A DNA stretch of 64,000 nucleotides, taken from NCBI GenBank assembly GCA_018340375.1, contig JAFFJZ010000003.1, positions 3,596,001 to 3,660,000 of the forward strand, written 5' to 3'. Numbering within the stretch: the first letter of the stretch is position 1; the number at the start of each line of letters is the position of its first letter. Below the pieces are notes generated by a model that made no database searches, was not told the origin of the DNA, and saw only the letters and a list, made by a program, of their open reading frames with translations. The stretch comes from Gonatopus flavifemur. Taxonomy: Eukaryota > Arthropoda > Insecta > Hymenoptera > Dryinidae. Shown one piece after another: positions 51,301-62,082 of the stretch. The position numbers and the translations under genes are program-made.

Positions 51301-54300
51301 CTTCGATTGATCAATGAAAATTTTGAAGAACAATCGTAGGGGATAATTTTTGTGTTTCTAAGGTTTGCATTTGTTAAATCGACGCTAACGATACATGCAA
51401 ATACATACCGTTTCATTGTATATATTGTACATATAAATCATGCGATGATAAGAATAACATGAAAGTTGAGGATTATGAAACAAAGAGTAATATATTTAAT
51501 AAAATGATGAGCTATTTCCACAGCTCTATTTGTTTTCTGAAGTACACAATTTGAATTTTAGTGCACATTCCTGTTAAGAATAAGCAGAATTGATATAAAA
51601 TAAGATTGCATTGCGAAATATACCGGTATTTAGTTGATGCGAAGGGTATGGATTATTAACAAAACATAATGAACTTGTGACAATTTCGTGCGACATCAAT
51701 GTACAGTACGAATAATGAAAATTATGTATAACAGATAATATTTCCAGGCAAAATGTGAGATCATTAAAAAAAAAGATTGTATAAAAATCTAAGCACATCC
51801 ACAATATCCAATTGAATCCTTTATCTTTCAGCTTACGGGTGTCGTTAATGGTGTTGGGATGGGTAGTGTCGTTAGTGTCGGTAGCATCGTCAATGTTTTT
51901 CAAAGATGATGAATATTTTTGAGATGCTTTGTTGTTCCCATCATTTTTTTTCTTCCCTTTCAGATTGTTATTATTAGATAGATTGTTGGATGACAAACGT
52001 AGGTCAGTTTCGATATCGTTATTATTTCTCTTCGTGCGATGATTGCAAAGTCTTTTCGCATGATGACAACACTTGGGATGTACCAAACTGAACCTCGCTC
52101 GTATGTTTATTGCTTTATTTTTGTCCTCAAGCTCATTTTTGATATCATCATTCTTGAAAAATTCGTTGTTGAATCGGTTACATTTGTAGGCACTGCATGG
52201 AAGGCTTTCATGTTGAATATGAACAAAAGAAGACAGAGAAGAAGATTTTCTTGCGATACCTGGAGAGATAGGAACATACTCAACGGTTTCCTTCAAATGA
52301 CTTTCATTGAGAGCATCGTCGAGACTTCGGAATCTCGGTGACGAGCCATGACAAACTACATGGAAATCTGAATCTTCGCTACAACACGGTTTCCCCTTCA
52401 CATGAAATTCGACAAGACGTTTTTTGTTGGATAATTCTGAATCGGAAAGAGAAGTTTTCCATTTCTGACAATTCGATAAATGTATAGGTATGTTGATCAA
52501 ATATTTTGGTAACTTTTCTTTGGATAATTCGATGGATGTGGGATTTGAAATGGAAGGCAATGATCCTCCCATAAATTGTTTGCTATGGTTTTTCAATTCT
52601 GATGAACCGATGATAGAAGATTCGATATTCTCTTGACTTTTGTAATCTTTAGAAGTACCGTCGGAAGAAATATCTTGGGGAGTGCATTCTAAATTGGATA
52701 ATTCTTCAATTTCTTTTATAATAGCTTCCTGTTCCGCGAGGGACAATTTTACATCGCCTCTGGGTTTTTCCTCCTCCTTCGTGGTATCATTGTCGTTTTT
52801 GGGAGCGGAACGATTATCGATCAAAATAACGCTCCATAAATTTCCTTCCTTCAAAGACGATGACGAGACAAATTCCAAATCAACTTGAGATAAATTTGAT
52901 TCTGATCTCGATTGATATTTTTTATCTTTTTGATTATCATCTGCGTTAAATCTTGTGGGTGATGTTGCAATGATTTCAGGTTCCGAAACGAACTGTCTCG
53001 AATCCGATAACTTGAAAGGTCTTAGTTTTATAAGACCAGCTTCACCCAATTGTGAAAAATATTCAGCTAAAGCGGCTACTCTACCGCTGTATCCGATACG
53101 AACCTCTTCTGGCGATTTCCAACATTTATCGATATCGATCTCTTGACTGTTCAAATGGTCATCGTTATTCAATTTGCTTAGATCGAGACTTAATTCTAGC
53201 ACGGAATCGGATAGTTTGCCGGAGTTCTGATCAGATACCGTATCTTCGTCTTTGCTCGATTTTCTGGTCGTAACGCCTTGTTGAATGGTTTCGTAACCGT
53301 TCATCGTGGTCATGATGGACGAGGGTGGCGAAGATGACGAGGACGACAAAGGCGACGACGCAGATTTTACACCATCTTCGATTCCACGCTGTTGTTCCGT
53401 TGGCGACGAATCGACGTCAACGTGGGAAGAATAAATTTCATTTGGAGTTTGCGAAACTGAGTTGTCCTCCGACAAGTTGTCCTCGCATTGATCGATGTAA
53501 GGGATCAAATAATCTTTCACTTCGAAAGATAGGGAATCATCTTTGGATATAGAATCATTTAAAGAAATACTTAAATCTGAACTGGTGCCAACGTTATCGC
53601 TGGTATCAGTTGTTGTAATGATAATTTGATTTCTATTGGGATAACGAGGATATCGTCCGTCTAAATGGCTCGGAATACTTAGGAACATTTGTTGCGACTT
53701 TTCTCCGACAATTGGTCCTATTTGATTTGGTTTTAAACAATTACCATGCGTATATTTCGTTGTATAGTTTTGGTCCTTTGAAGTAAACGACGATGACGAC
53801 GTCTCGTCAACGGGGTACGTCGACGAAGCTGTTATCGAGGATTTTGGGAAAAGAAAATTCGAACCGGTCGGTATCGATGTATCAAAACGATTTAGTGATC
53901 CCGCATTTGCAGTATTCTCATGTCGATAACATGGATGACTGCTTACGAAATGACGACTATTGTTATAATCTTGATCGTAATACGGATTATTTGTTTCTGT
54001 TAACTCAGATAAATGAGATACTATCGCACCTGGTTGCAAGGATCGCATTATCATCGGATCCAAATCTAGTGGAACTTCTTGGGACGGCAGAGTTTGTTTC
54101 GGCACAGATAATAAGTTTCCCAGCGAATGAGACGAGGAAGGTTGGCGGACCGCGTCTGTTATGGATCCTGCTAGTCGCGTGGGTTCTAATTGTTCTGATT
54201 TCGGTCTCGTCGACTTATGCGCTGCTTGAAAACAATCGGTTAGTTCAAAAGCATTAGTTAAGCGAACGTTCATTGGATTAGAATGTATAAATGTGAGATT

Positions 54301-57300
54301 TCGAAGCGTTATGGAAGCATATTTTTGTTTTCGTATGGATTCTTTTCCACCTTATCAAGTTATTTGATATATCGAAAAAAGAAAAATGTTAATAAAAATT
54401 AACAATGTATACCTTAATGAAGCGTAAGAGATGATTGTATACTTGATAAATGTTAGAATGAACGATTAATAAATGAATGTTCAACAGATTTGTGAATAAT
54501 TCAATGCAGAGATGAAGTTAATAATGACGTATATATGATAATGGACGAAAAAGCGTATGATGCATTAACTAATAACGTGTGATATACTTGCCGAGATTAC
54601 CCATCTTGAAAGCTTTGTTCATCAAGTGGTTTTCAATTATGTATGCAAATGATCGTTTCAACTTACCTCGTGTCATAATGGGAGACGGTTGAGATAACAA
54701 AGTTGCGAGTCCATGATATATAGCACCCTGTTTAGCAACTTCTAGCGTCACCACAGGACCCGTTCGGACGAGATACTCGGCAGCTCTGTTGTGAGATAAT
54801 TATCTAGTGAATTTCTTATGAAAAGATATCTCAATCAAGCATTTTCAAGTAAACAACTTGAATAAACAATCAATCGTCATCACAGCAAATTATCAATTTT
54901 TGTATCTCCGAAACAATTTTAAAGATTGTTAGCAGCATTCGAATATTGTCTTGACTGAAAAGTACATTTGGACACGGCATATTCATAACTATTCAATCTT
55001 ATGAATTGTTTGTCATGAAAATTTTCCTAAATTTTTCATGCTCAAACTTATGAATTGATATATTTTAGAAACTGTTCATTTACAGCACGCTTTGTATTTT
55101 AACCAACCCTGCCAATATCTTCACTAAATTTCAACAAAAAAACATCATTGTAAGAGGAGATCGCGAAGGAGAAACTAAGACAAATTATGTTGAAAATTAT
55201 AAAAGCAAAAAAAGAATACGTAATGACTATATGAAAAGGAACAATATAATTTATCGTAATTGTCAGTTAAGAGAATTTGATAAATACAAATGATTTTATC
55301 TTTGGTCTTGAAACAATTCAAGTAAAGAAATTCAGAATTAAGTTGAAACTCACTTTTCTTGGGTTATACCAACTAAACTCTGCCCATCGACTTTGAGCAG
55401 TTGATCGCCTGCGGTTAATCTTCCATCCTGGAATGATAGTAAAACACAATTGAACAATGATCGAATGAACCCAGGTCCCTCAGATTCATGCATTTCCCTT
55501 CCAAAATACATTTCATGAAAATAACTAGAAGATTCAAGAGGCAATTTGATCAAGTTGGTCAAATCATAGCCCCAAAAACATCAAACGCACGAGGCGCTTT
55601 ATCATCTAGTAAGAGAACGTATCTCACGTTCAAATGTGACCCACATACGATAAATGTGTTTCATTCATAACGCAATATGTTACTTGATATGATATGGTTT
55701 ATACATCATCATAAATGAACTTTTTTTTAACTGGATATAATTATTCTACTGATTGTGAAATAAAATATCACAATTTCATACTCACAGCGTCAGCAGCACC
55801 TCCCGCAACCACACTCTTGATATAAATCCCTAGCCTATCTTGACCGGTACCCTGAAAATGTAAATTAATCGTTAATGTTTGACTCTGAAACTGTTTTATT
55901 CGTATTGTCAATAAAAAACTGAAAAATGAAGAGTGGAATATTCTTTTACAAACTCATGAGACCTCTTTCTACAATTTGTTTTTTCTCAAACGAGTTGGAC
56001 AATTAAATAAAAATATACCGATTCATTCGGAGAATTAAAATTATAATTCTTTCAACTATTTTAAAGTTATTGAGTAAATAAAATAAAATTCTCGATTTTT
56101 ATTTTAGGTTTTTCTTTTCATAAACTTCAAAATGCAGATATGGATTCCAAATTTTACTTAACATAACTGAAATTATACCAATTTATTGGAGGATTAACAC
56201 AAAAATGAATGCCTTGAATATTTCCTGGATATCTGATCATCATTCGTTTCAGACCGAATCAAATTGTGCGATCGTGTTCAAAATGTTTTGAAATTACAAT
56301 CGTATACGAATACATGTTTTCGTACCTTCGCTGCTACGATGCTTAATCCCATACCGTTGGTCGATTTGTGTAATTTAATAACCTGTACCTCTGGTTGACC
56401 TTGAGTTTGTCCACTTTGAACAGAGTAACCACCGGATCTGTTGCTCATTGCGCTGGGACTACGAAGCTGTAAATCAATGAAAGAACGAATATTAATTATT
56501 TACTTGCAGATGAATTTCCTTTTTCTTTTTGTCTTTCTAGAATTAGATTCAATTTTTCAATGCCATTCTGGTGCAACGGGGAGAATCGGTGTTATCACAA
56601 AATTATCAAAGATTTGAAATATCTACTGTGTTTATTCTTCTGTGATTCATTTTCATATGAATATATATATATTATCCAAACATCGTGCCAATTGAATTAT
56701 CTAAACCCTGATTCATGCCTTTACCATTCTTTGCAATTATAAAATATTAAAAGTTGTTGCAGGAGGTGACTCGAAATAATTTAAATTAGATTTTTACTAG
56801 AAATATTGAAAAATCACATTTTTTTCAAATTTTTGCAGGAAAAAGTACCAAATTCGGTTGTGATATGTATATTACATGCCACTTATTGTTTCTACGATTC
56901 TCTTGGATATTTCCTAACATTCGAAACAAAAGCTAGAAATTGAAATTTTTAATTCGCAATTATTACCAATTTTCGTAGTACTTTAAAATAGTAGCGATCC
57001 TGTCGGCCACAACAATTTTCAATTATTATTATTATACAATATTATTTTTTGATACATTGGTGGAGGAATAATTTCATCTTGTTTTATGTTATTCGAAGAT
57101 GAAAGATATTTAATAGAGAAAATTAAAGAATCTACTCACATTATTATGATCAATCATGTATATCGTCCAATAACCGCTGCTCGTAGGTTGTGGAGCCATA
57201 CGGCAAAGTCCATCGCGTTGCAGAGGAGCGAGGAATTCAGCTAGTCCTGGAGGAACGCCTCTTATAACTTCGCAACTGTATCCATCGTCTGGAAGGAGGA

Positions 57301-60300
57301 GAGCCAAATTCAAAGTTGGTTCCTCTTCCAAACGAATCTCTCGGCCATCGGCGCGAGCTAAAGTATCAGCCACGCTCTCCGCAACCTAGCAAAAAATGCG
57401 AACAAAAATTAATAACTTATAATTAATTAAATAATAAATATATTTATTACATGTAATCTCAAGATACTTACTCGTACAACATTTTCTATCAATTCCGCTG
57501 GAAGTCTGGGCTCGTCAGCGGCGGGTTGATACTTCTGCAACAGAGCTCTCACTTGCAAGGAATTCAACTTGAAACACGTTGAACTCAAAGTAGCAAGTTC
57601 TTCAGCGTTATACTTTGGAGCTTGCAAGAGATGAGTAGCTTGCATAATCGTAGCTAAATGGCATTGACTAGCGAATTCGAGACCCTGTCTTTCGGCCCAA
57701 GTTTCCAAAGCGTTTAATCTAGCCTTGAGTCTGCGTCCGAACCATCTGACGCACAAATTCCCATTGGAGACCAAAGCGTTGAAAGCTGTAGCGTTGATAG
57801 CGTGAAACAGGTGACTGAACAATTGTATCGTGAGGCCGGCGTTGACTCTGCATCGCCTCAAAAGTGCCATCGTGTTGGAGAATATTTGCAAGACTCCAGC
57901 TTCTTTTGCCGGTTCATCGGCATCGGCCATGAATTGTGACATCGCGGGAACCAATTCCAACGACACGCAATGTACCAAAGAATCGAACGCTCGATGTACC
58001 GCGTCCGCTAATATATCTTGAGCTCTGGTAGAGAAAGCTCCTACGTGACGATCGCTCTTAAGCATGTGTAACAATTCCGAACCGTTTGCCAGCCAAAGGG
58101 CGAGAGATGATGCATCCATGTAACGTTCCTGTTTCAACATAATTATAATCATTCGATATCGCTCTTTTTATTTTTCATATACATTGTACGTACTTGGATC
58201 ACTCTTTGAATCATAGTCGCAACGTTGGCTAACATCACGGTCAATCGATGAGCTCTTTCGGTTGGTTGCAGCTCTGGTCTGTAATGGGTACTCGCTCGGT
58301 ATCTAGCCGCAAGATACAAAGTATAAGTGGGGGCAAGTTTGAATTGCGGTGCCGATGGCTCCACGTCGGTGATCACAGCATGGAAAAAAGCTTCTTCCGT
58401 CTCTTCCAGGAACTCCAGCACAGCTGGCAATATAGGATCCGTTCCTCTTGGTTGACGATCGTACTGTGACATTCTGCAAATTTCAACATTTTTCGTTTCA
58501 TTCTCGATTATTCTTCAAGTTTTCTTTTATTGATTCACTGACTGATCCTGTCGATGGCAAAGCCAATTAGTTCAATTACTTGAATTCAGTGAATTTTTGA
58601 AAAATGGACTATATAGGCGAATGAAATCTACAGCAATAATTATAATGAAGGAGTGCAAGCACACAAGTGAGTGCTTCGGAAAGTGAAAGTACATGTATTA
58701 TGTATGTTCTTAAGGATATTCAAGGAAATATTGTCAATCCAAAAACTACTTGAAAACAACATACCTTAATTGTTCAAATAATATACTAAAAGTAATAAGT
58801 ATCGCTGTTTTTGTATGACTTTTATTACCTGTTACCATCTCTGCTACTCGTGAGACTGGCTGTTTCAACATTGCCGTCGAGATCAAAAGTGGTCTCGTAG
58901 TTGTGCGCGGGAGTGGTAGTTTCAGTGGATAGATTACCATGCGTTGAGCCTCGAAGACTGCAAGCATTGCCCGACTTAGTTGGGCTAGGCGGGATCGAGC
59001 TCTGTCCAACTCCTTGGCCTTGATCACCGTTCGGAGTTTCGGAACCAGATCTATACTTTTCCGAACTAACGTCTTGACTATTCCTGTCTGGTGAACGTCT
59101 GTGCTCGTGGGTAGTAAAAAAGCACGATTCATGCAATACATGGAGAAGCAAATATGAGAAAATGCCAAAAAATAAAAATTGATTATAAACTAGGGTCTAG
59201 GAGAATTCAATCGTTGATCGTTATGTGCTTTTCAAGGTGAAAAAAGAAACGAAATAATGATTTTGAAACAGATGAGACTCTATATAATGATTATTCCCAT
59301 TGATTATGTTTTTCAAATTTCGAAAATTGTCGCTCATTCTTTTATATTGAATGTCATCAAAAAGAATTTTGGGCAAGATCTTGGGGAAACCTTACAGCAC
59401 GATCTGTTTGTTTTATTCGAGAAATAAAAAATACTTGAATTAAGATGATTCAAAGTTTATGAAAAATTGAGAAAATACGAAGTGTTTTCTTCTACTTTGT
59501 ATATAAATATAGCTACATCGGTGATAATTACGTAGAAGTAATGCAAGGAACAAGAGATGCTCCGACCGAGATAAAAAATTCTTCTGTACTATGTTGCTCT
59601 GTTTCATTGTGTCGTAAAAACATCGTAAAGATAAAATGAGATATACGCCTGGAATTTTTCTCATTACTATAATTGAATATTATCTCCAGAGGATATTAGC
59701 GTTGGAATATTAACTATTTGATGTACCAGATTATTCAAACAGTTTTGAATGTGATTTCAAGGTTAGACTTGGATTCAAGTGGAAAAATTTTGAATATGCC
59801 ATTGCTTTTATTTATATTTTTATGAAAAATTTCAATCGATTTGAGGATACCTTTCAAAAAGTATACAATCAAAAAATCGTTGCTGTTGCATAATAATTAA
59901 AACTATGGTTGTTTCATAACCTTTACTTGAAAATGTATACAGTCAAAATACAACTTCGTTTGCAAATTAAACCTTCTAATTGAGAACAAAAACAAAGTTC
60001 CCAAAGGATCAGTATTCAAAAGAACTGTCTGGATATAAAAGAGTATCGCAATTTTATTGCTATTTTGAATAATTTGACGTTCCCATCAGAAAATTGAAAA
60101 TATTCCAAATTTTAATGGCAACTGAGGGTACGTGATTGTGTCCTACCAATGATCTTGGAAATCTAATAAAGTGTGATAAGAATGAACGAAATGTATGTAG
60201 AAAACTCAATGGTATTGCTAAAAACAAAAAATCAAACAATAATGCATAGAGCATGTTGAATGAACTATTTTTCTTTTCTACTCTAATCTATTTAATTGCG

Positions 60301-62082
60301 ATTGAACTATGCACTACACAAAGTGATAATGTATACTAGTAATATACAGAAAACGTGTTTTCAAGCTGTTCTCTATCAATGTTTAATATCATTTTTATTT
60401 TGTATCAAAGCGAAGAGCGCACTGTGTATGGATATATATAATGCATCTCTCGTGTGATTAAACTAAGGATGGTTGTTACAGAAACCATGTGTGGCAGCCA
60501 CTTACCGGTCGAATGTATAGTCTGTTTGTCTACTCGAGTCTTGCCGTTGTCGGATACGATCCTCCGGAGCAGGGTCGATGAACCTGAAAGTATGCAGTCT
60601 TCCGAATTTCACGATGGCACCATTCTGAAAGAACCATCATACATTTCACATTATTTATTGTTCTTTAGAAGGAATTTTGATTTTTAATACATCAATATTG
60701 GAATTTTTATACAGAAATTTCATTGTTTTGTATATATCATAATCAAATAAACCTTTAAAACCTATACAAAGTGAAAATTTCAACGAAAATAGCACGAAAC
60801 CATGCCGTGTTGCAATAGCGAAGAGTTAGCGTACTTCAGATGCACGAATTTATACTCTAAAAGCATTGATTTGTGCTTAAAACATAATACAAAATTCAAC
60901 AGATTTGTGTAATTGAAGTACACAATTTTTTGTTGAAGTAGAATACAGGGTGTTTTAGAATTCATCATTCGGATTTCCGTGGTGTATTCTGCAGCCAAAA
61001 TACAATAAATTCCACACTATTTTATTATCCCAAATTACAACAATTTTTTACATCATGTAGAATTGCTGTACAGAGCGATATTTTGATTTTATTGAAGCAT
61101 TTTCGAATAATTTGGAATAATACTAACAGAAATATAACTGAATGAACTTACTTGCAGTATAGTAGTTTGATGTATCCTTTGATTATTGACGTAGGTGTGA
61201 GCATCCCTCGAACATGGCGTTAGAGTGACAATATTTTCGGTAAAAGCTATAACGCAATGTCTAGGCATAACAGTAGGTCCGCTGAGAGTTAGGGTTTGCG
61301 CTTGGATAGCGTGAGGCCCAACCGGTCGTTCCGAGCCCACTTCGGTTACGTTGGGCTGAAGACGATGTCGAACTGGAGTTCCGTTTGTGACATCGGTACC
61401 ATCTGGATTTAACTCCAATAAGAATGGTAACCTCTCGTCTTCGTGCCTTCGGAAGAAACAAAAACACATTTTTTATATTATTTCGAAAATCACAATTTTT
61501 AGCAGTTGATCGCAGTGAATGATGGATACTGGAAGAAAAACGATCTTTTATCTACTACTACTGCTAGGAATGACAAGGTTTTCTTCCTCCACGACAATTC
61601 ACAATTGTACACAGCGATAGCAAAGTTGAATATTATCTACGATTTGGGTTGGGAAATTCTTTTTCGTGTAAAAAAATCCGAAGAAATATTTCTAATATTA
61701 TGAGATTATCGGTTAACAATCCGAGAATTAAGTTGTACAACTAGTAAACTGTATTTATGCGGCCATGGGAGACCAAAAACTCCCCTAAATACTTGCAAAC
61801 AATTTTCAGATTATTTCTATCAGGAATTTTCTACAAGGTATAGTTTGATAGTCAGGATCACTTTTCGTTAAACTTCCAGGTTTCTGCGAGCAATGCACTT
61901 TTGAAGGTGTATACTCTGAAAACGAGACTTCCTATTTTTCAGATATGAATTCTTTTATTTCTTCAATATTCTCTCTCCACCGTACCTGTAGTCAAGCTCG
62001 TTCCATTTCCCCGTGGGTTTCTTCTTTCGTTTACGAGGAACATAATCCGCTGGCCTCCTTCTCACATGAAACATAATTGAAC
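45352..62082 (-). CDS. cno: Canoe / afadin, adherens-junction actin linker (5'-truncated)
   Basis: Scaffold that links nectin/cadherin junctions to F-actin downstream of Rap1. Twenty core exons join in phase to 5,471 nt (about 1,823 codons), and one optional exon of 2,385 nt is described separately. Domain order is the linker after RA2 (FHVRRRPADYVPRKRKK), FHA, DIL, PDZ, a long Pro/Gln-rich disordered region, and a C-terminal helix (KLSFKEKMKMFA...DKVKISRAQREIDN). Order and wording match afadin throughout. The RA1 and RA2 exons are to the right of the window. The frame ends in a poly-Asn run then NRS and a TGA (45352-45354). Identity is certain. Borders were predicted from GT-AG sites with matching phases. 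Confidence 0.96.
45796..47211. other. Intron of canoe before the last two exons
   Basis: AT-rich intron of 1.4 kb. The open frame at 46495-46734 on the + strand has no resemblance to a known protein. Nothing else was recognised. Confidence 0.6.
48932..48960 (-). repeat. cno: CAA/CAG run encoding poly-glutamine in canoe
   Basis: About nine consecutive CAA/CAG codons on the minus strand, within exon 49777-48770. Shorter Gln runs lie in the same and neighbouring exons. Length variation between individuals is likely. Confidence 0.85.
51837..54221 (-). other. cno: Giant in-frame cassette exon of canoe (795 codons)
   Basis: An open frame continues for 2,385 nt between the PDZ exon and the exon at 51111-51010. 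Its acceptor (TTTTCAAGCAG at the 54221 side) and donor (GTAAGC, complement of 51831-51836) are both good and both phase 1, so inclusion or skipping keeps the frame. The encoded segment is Ser/Asp/Asn-rich, without a known domain. It has short ordered-looking patches (EEVRIGYSGRVAALAEYFSQ and SLAEQEAIIKEIEELSNL) and a His/Cys-rich patch near its end. The acceptor is a tandem NAGNAG (AAGCAG). The frame runs past the donor to 51574, so read-through into an alternative end is also possible. Confidence 0.75.
54667..56466 (-). other. cno: Canoe exons encoding the PDZ domain
   Basis: Exons 56466-56326, 55851-55786, 55427-55354 and 54785-54667. The PDZ ligand-binding loop reads GMGLSIV. DRLGIYIKSVVAGGAADADG and GDQLLKVDGQSLVGI follow, and the domain closes with VVTLEVAKQGAIYHGLATLL. 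This domain binds C-terminal tails of nectins and Echinoid-type receptors. The exon ends in phase 1 and can join either the 2.4 kb cassette or the next core exon. Confidence 0.95.
57140..58473 (-). other. cno: Canoe exons encoding the DIL domain
   Basis: Exons 58473-58194, 58128-57472 and 57385-57140. They encode FKLAPTYTLYLAARYRASTH, LALWLANGSELLHMLKSD, LLRRCRVNAGLTIQLFSHLF, LETWAERQGLEF and STCFKLNSLQVRALLQKYQP, all hallmarks of the dilute domain of afadin. They end with DDGYSCEVIRGVPPGL before the PDZ region. The DIL domain is a helical protein-binding module. Confidence 0.95.
58829..62082 (-). other. cno: Canoe exons: post-RA2 linker, FHA domain and following spacer
   Basis: Exons (5' to 3' on the minus strand): 62082-61986 (basic linker RRRPADYVPRKRKKKP), 61446-61152 (main part of the FHA domain, PFLLELNPDGTD to HTYVNNQRIHQTTILQ), 60624-60506 (end of FHA, NGAIVKFGRLHTFRFIDP) and 59098-58829 (Ser-rich spacer with NYETTFDLDGNVETAS, corresponding to the afadin segment ETTFDLGGDI). 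Introns of 0.5-1.4 kb between them show no other gene. Confidence 0.92.
59099..60505. other. Intron of canoe within the FHA-DIL spacer
   Basis: 1.4 kb AT-rich intron. No exon, RNA gene or clear repeat was recognised. Confidence 0.6.

Noticed and set aside
51574..54273. An 899-codon open frame on the minus strand taken as an independent gene starting at its first ATG
   Set aside because: Its edges carry phase-matched acceptor and donor sites that fit between two canoe exons, and its last ~90 codons beyond the donor look like translated intron (hydrophobic, AT-driven). It is better read as a canoe exon.
60950..61010. AGAATACAGGGTG...GTGTATTCT as a mariner-type element
   Set aside because: The inverted arms are only about 8-12 bp and 50 bp apart. 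This is too weak to separate from chance, though the CAGGGTG word is typical of such ends.
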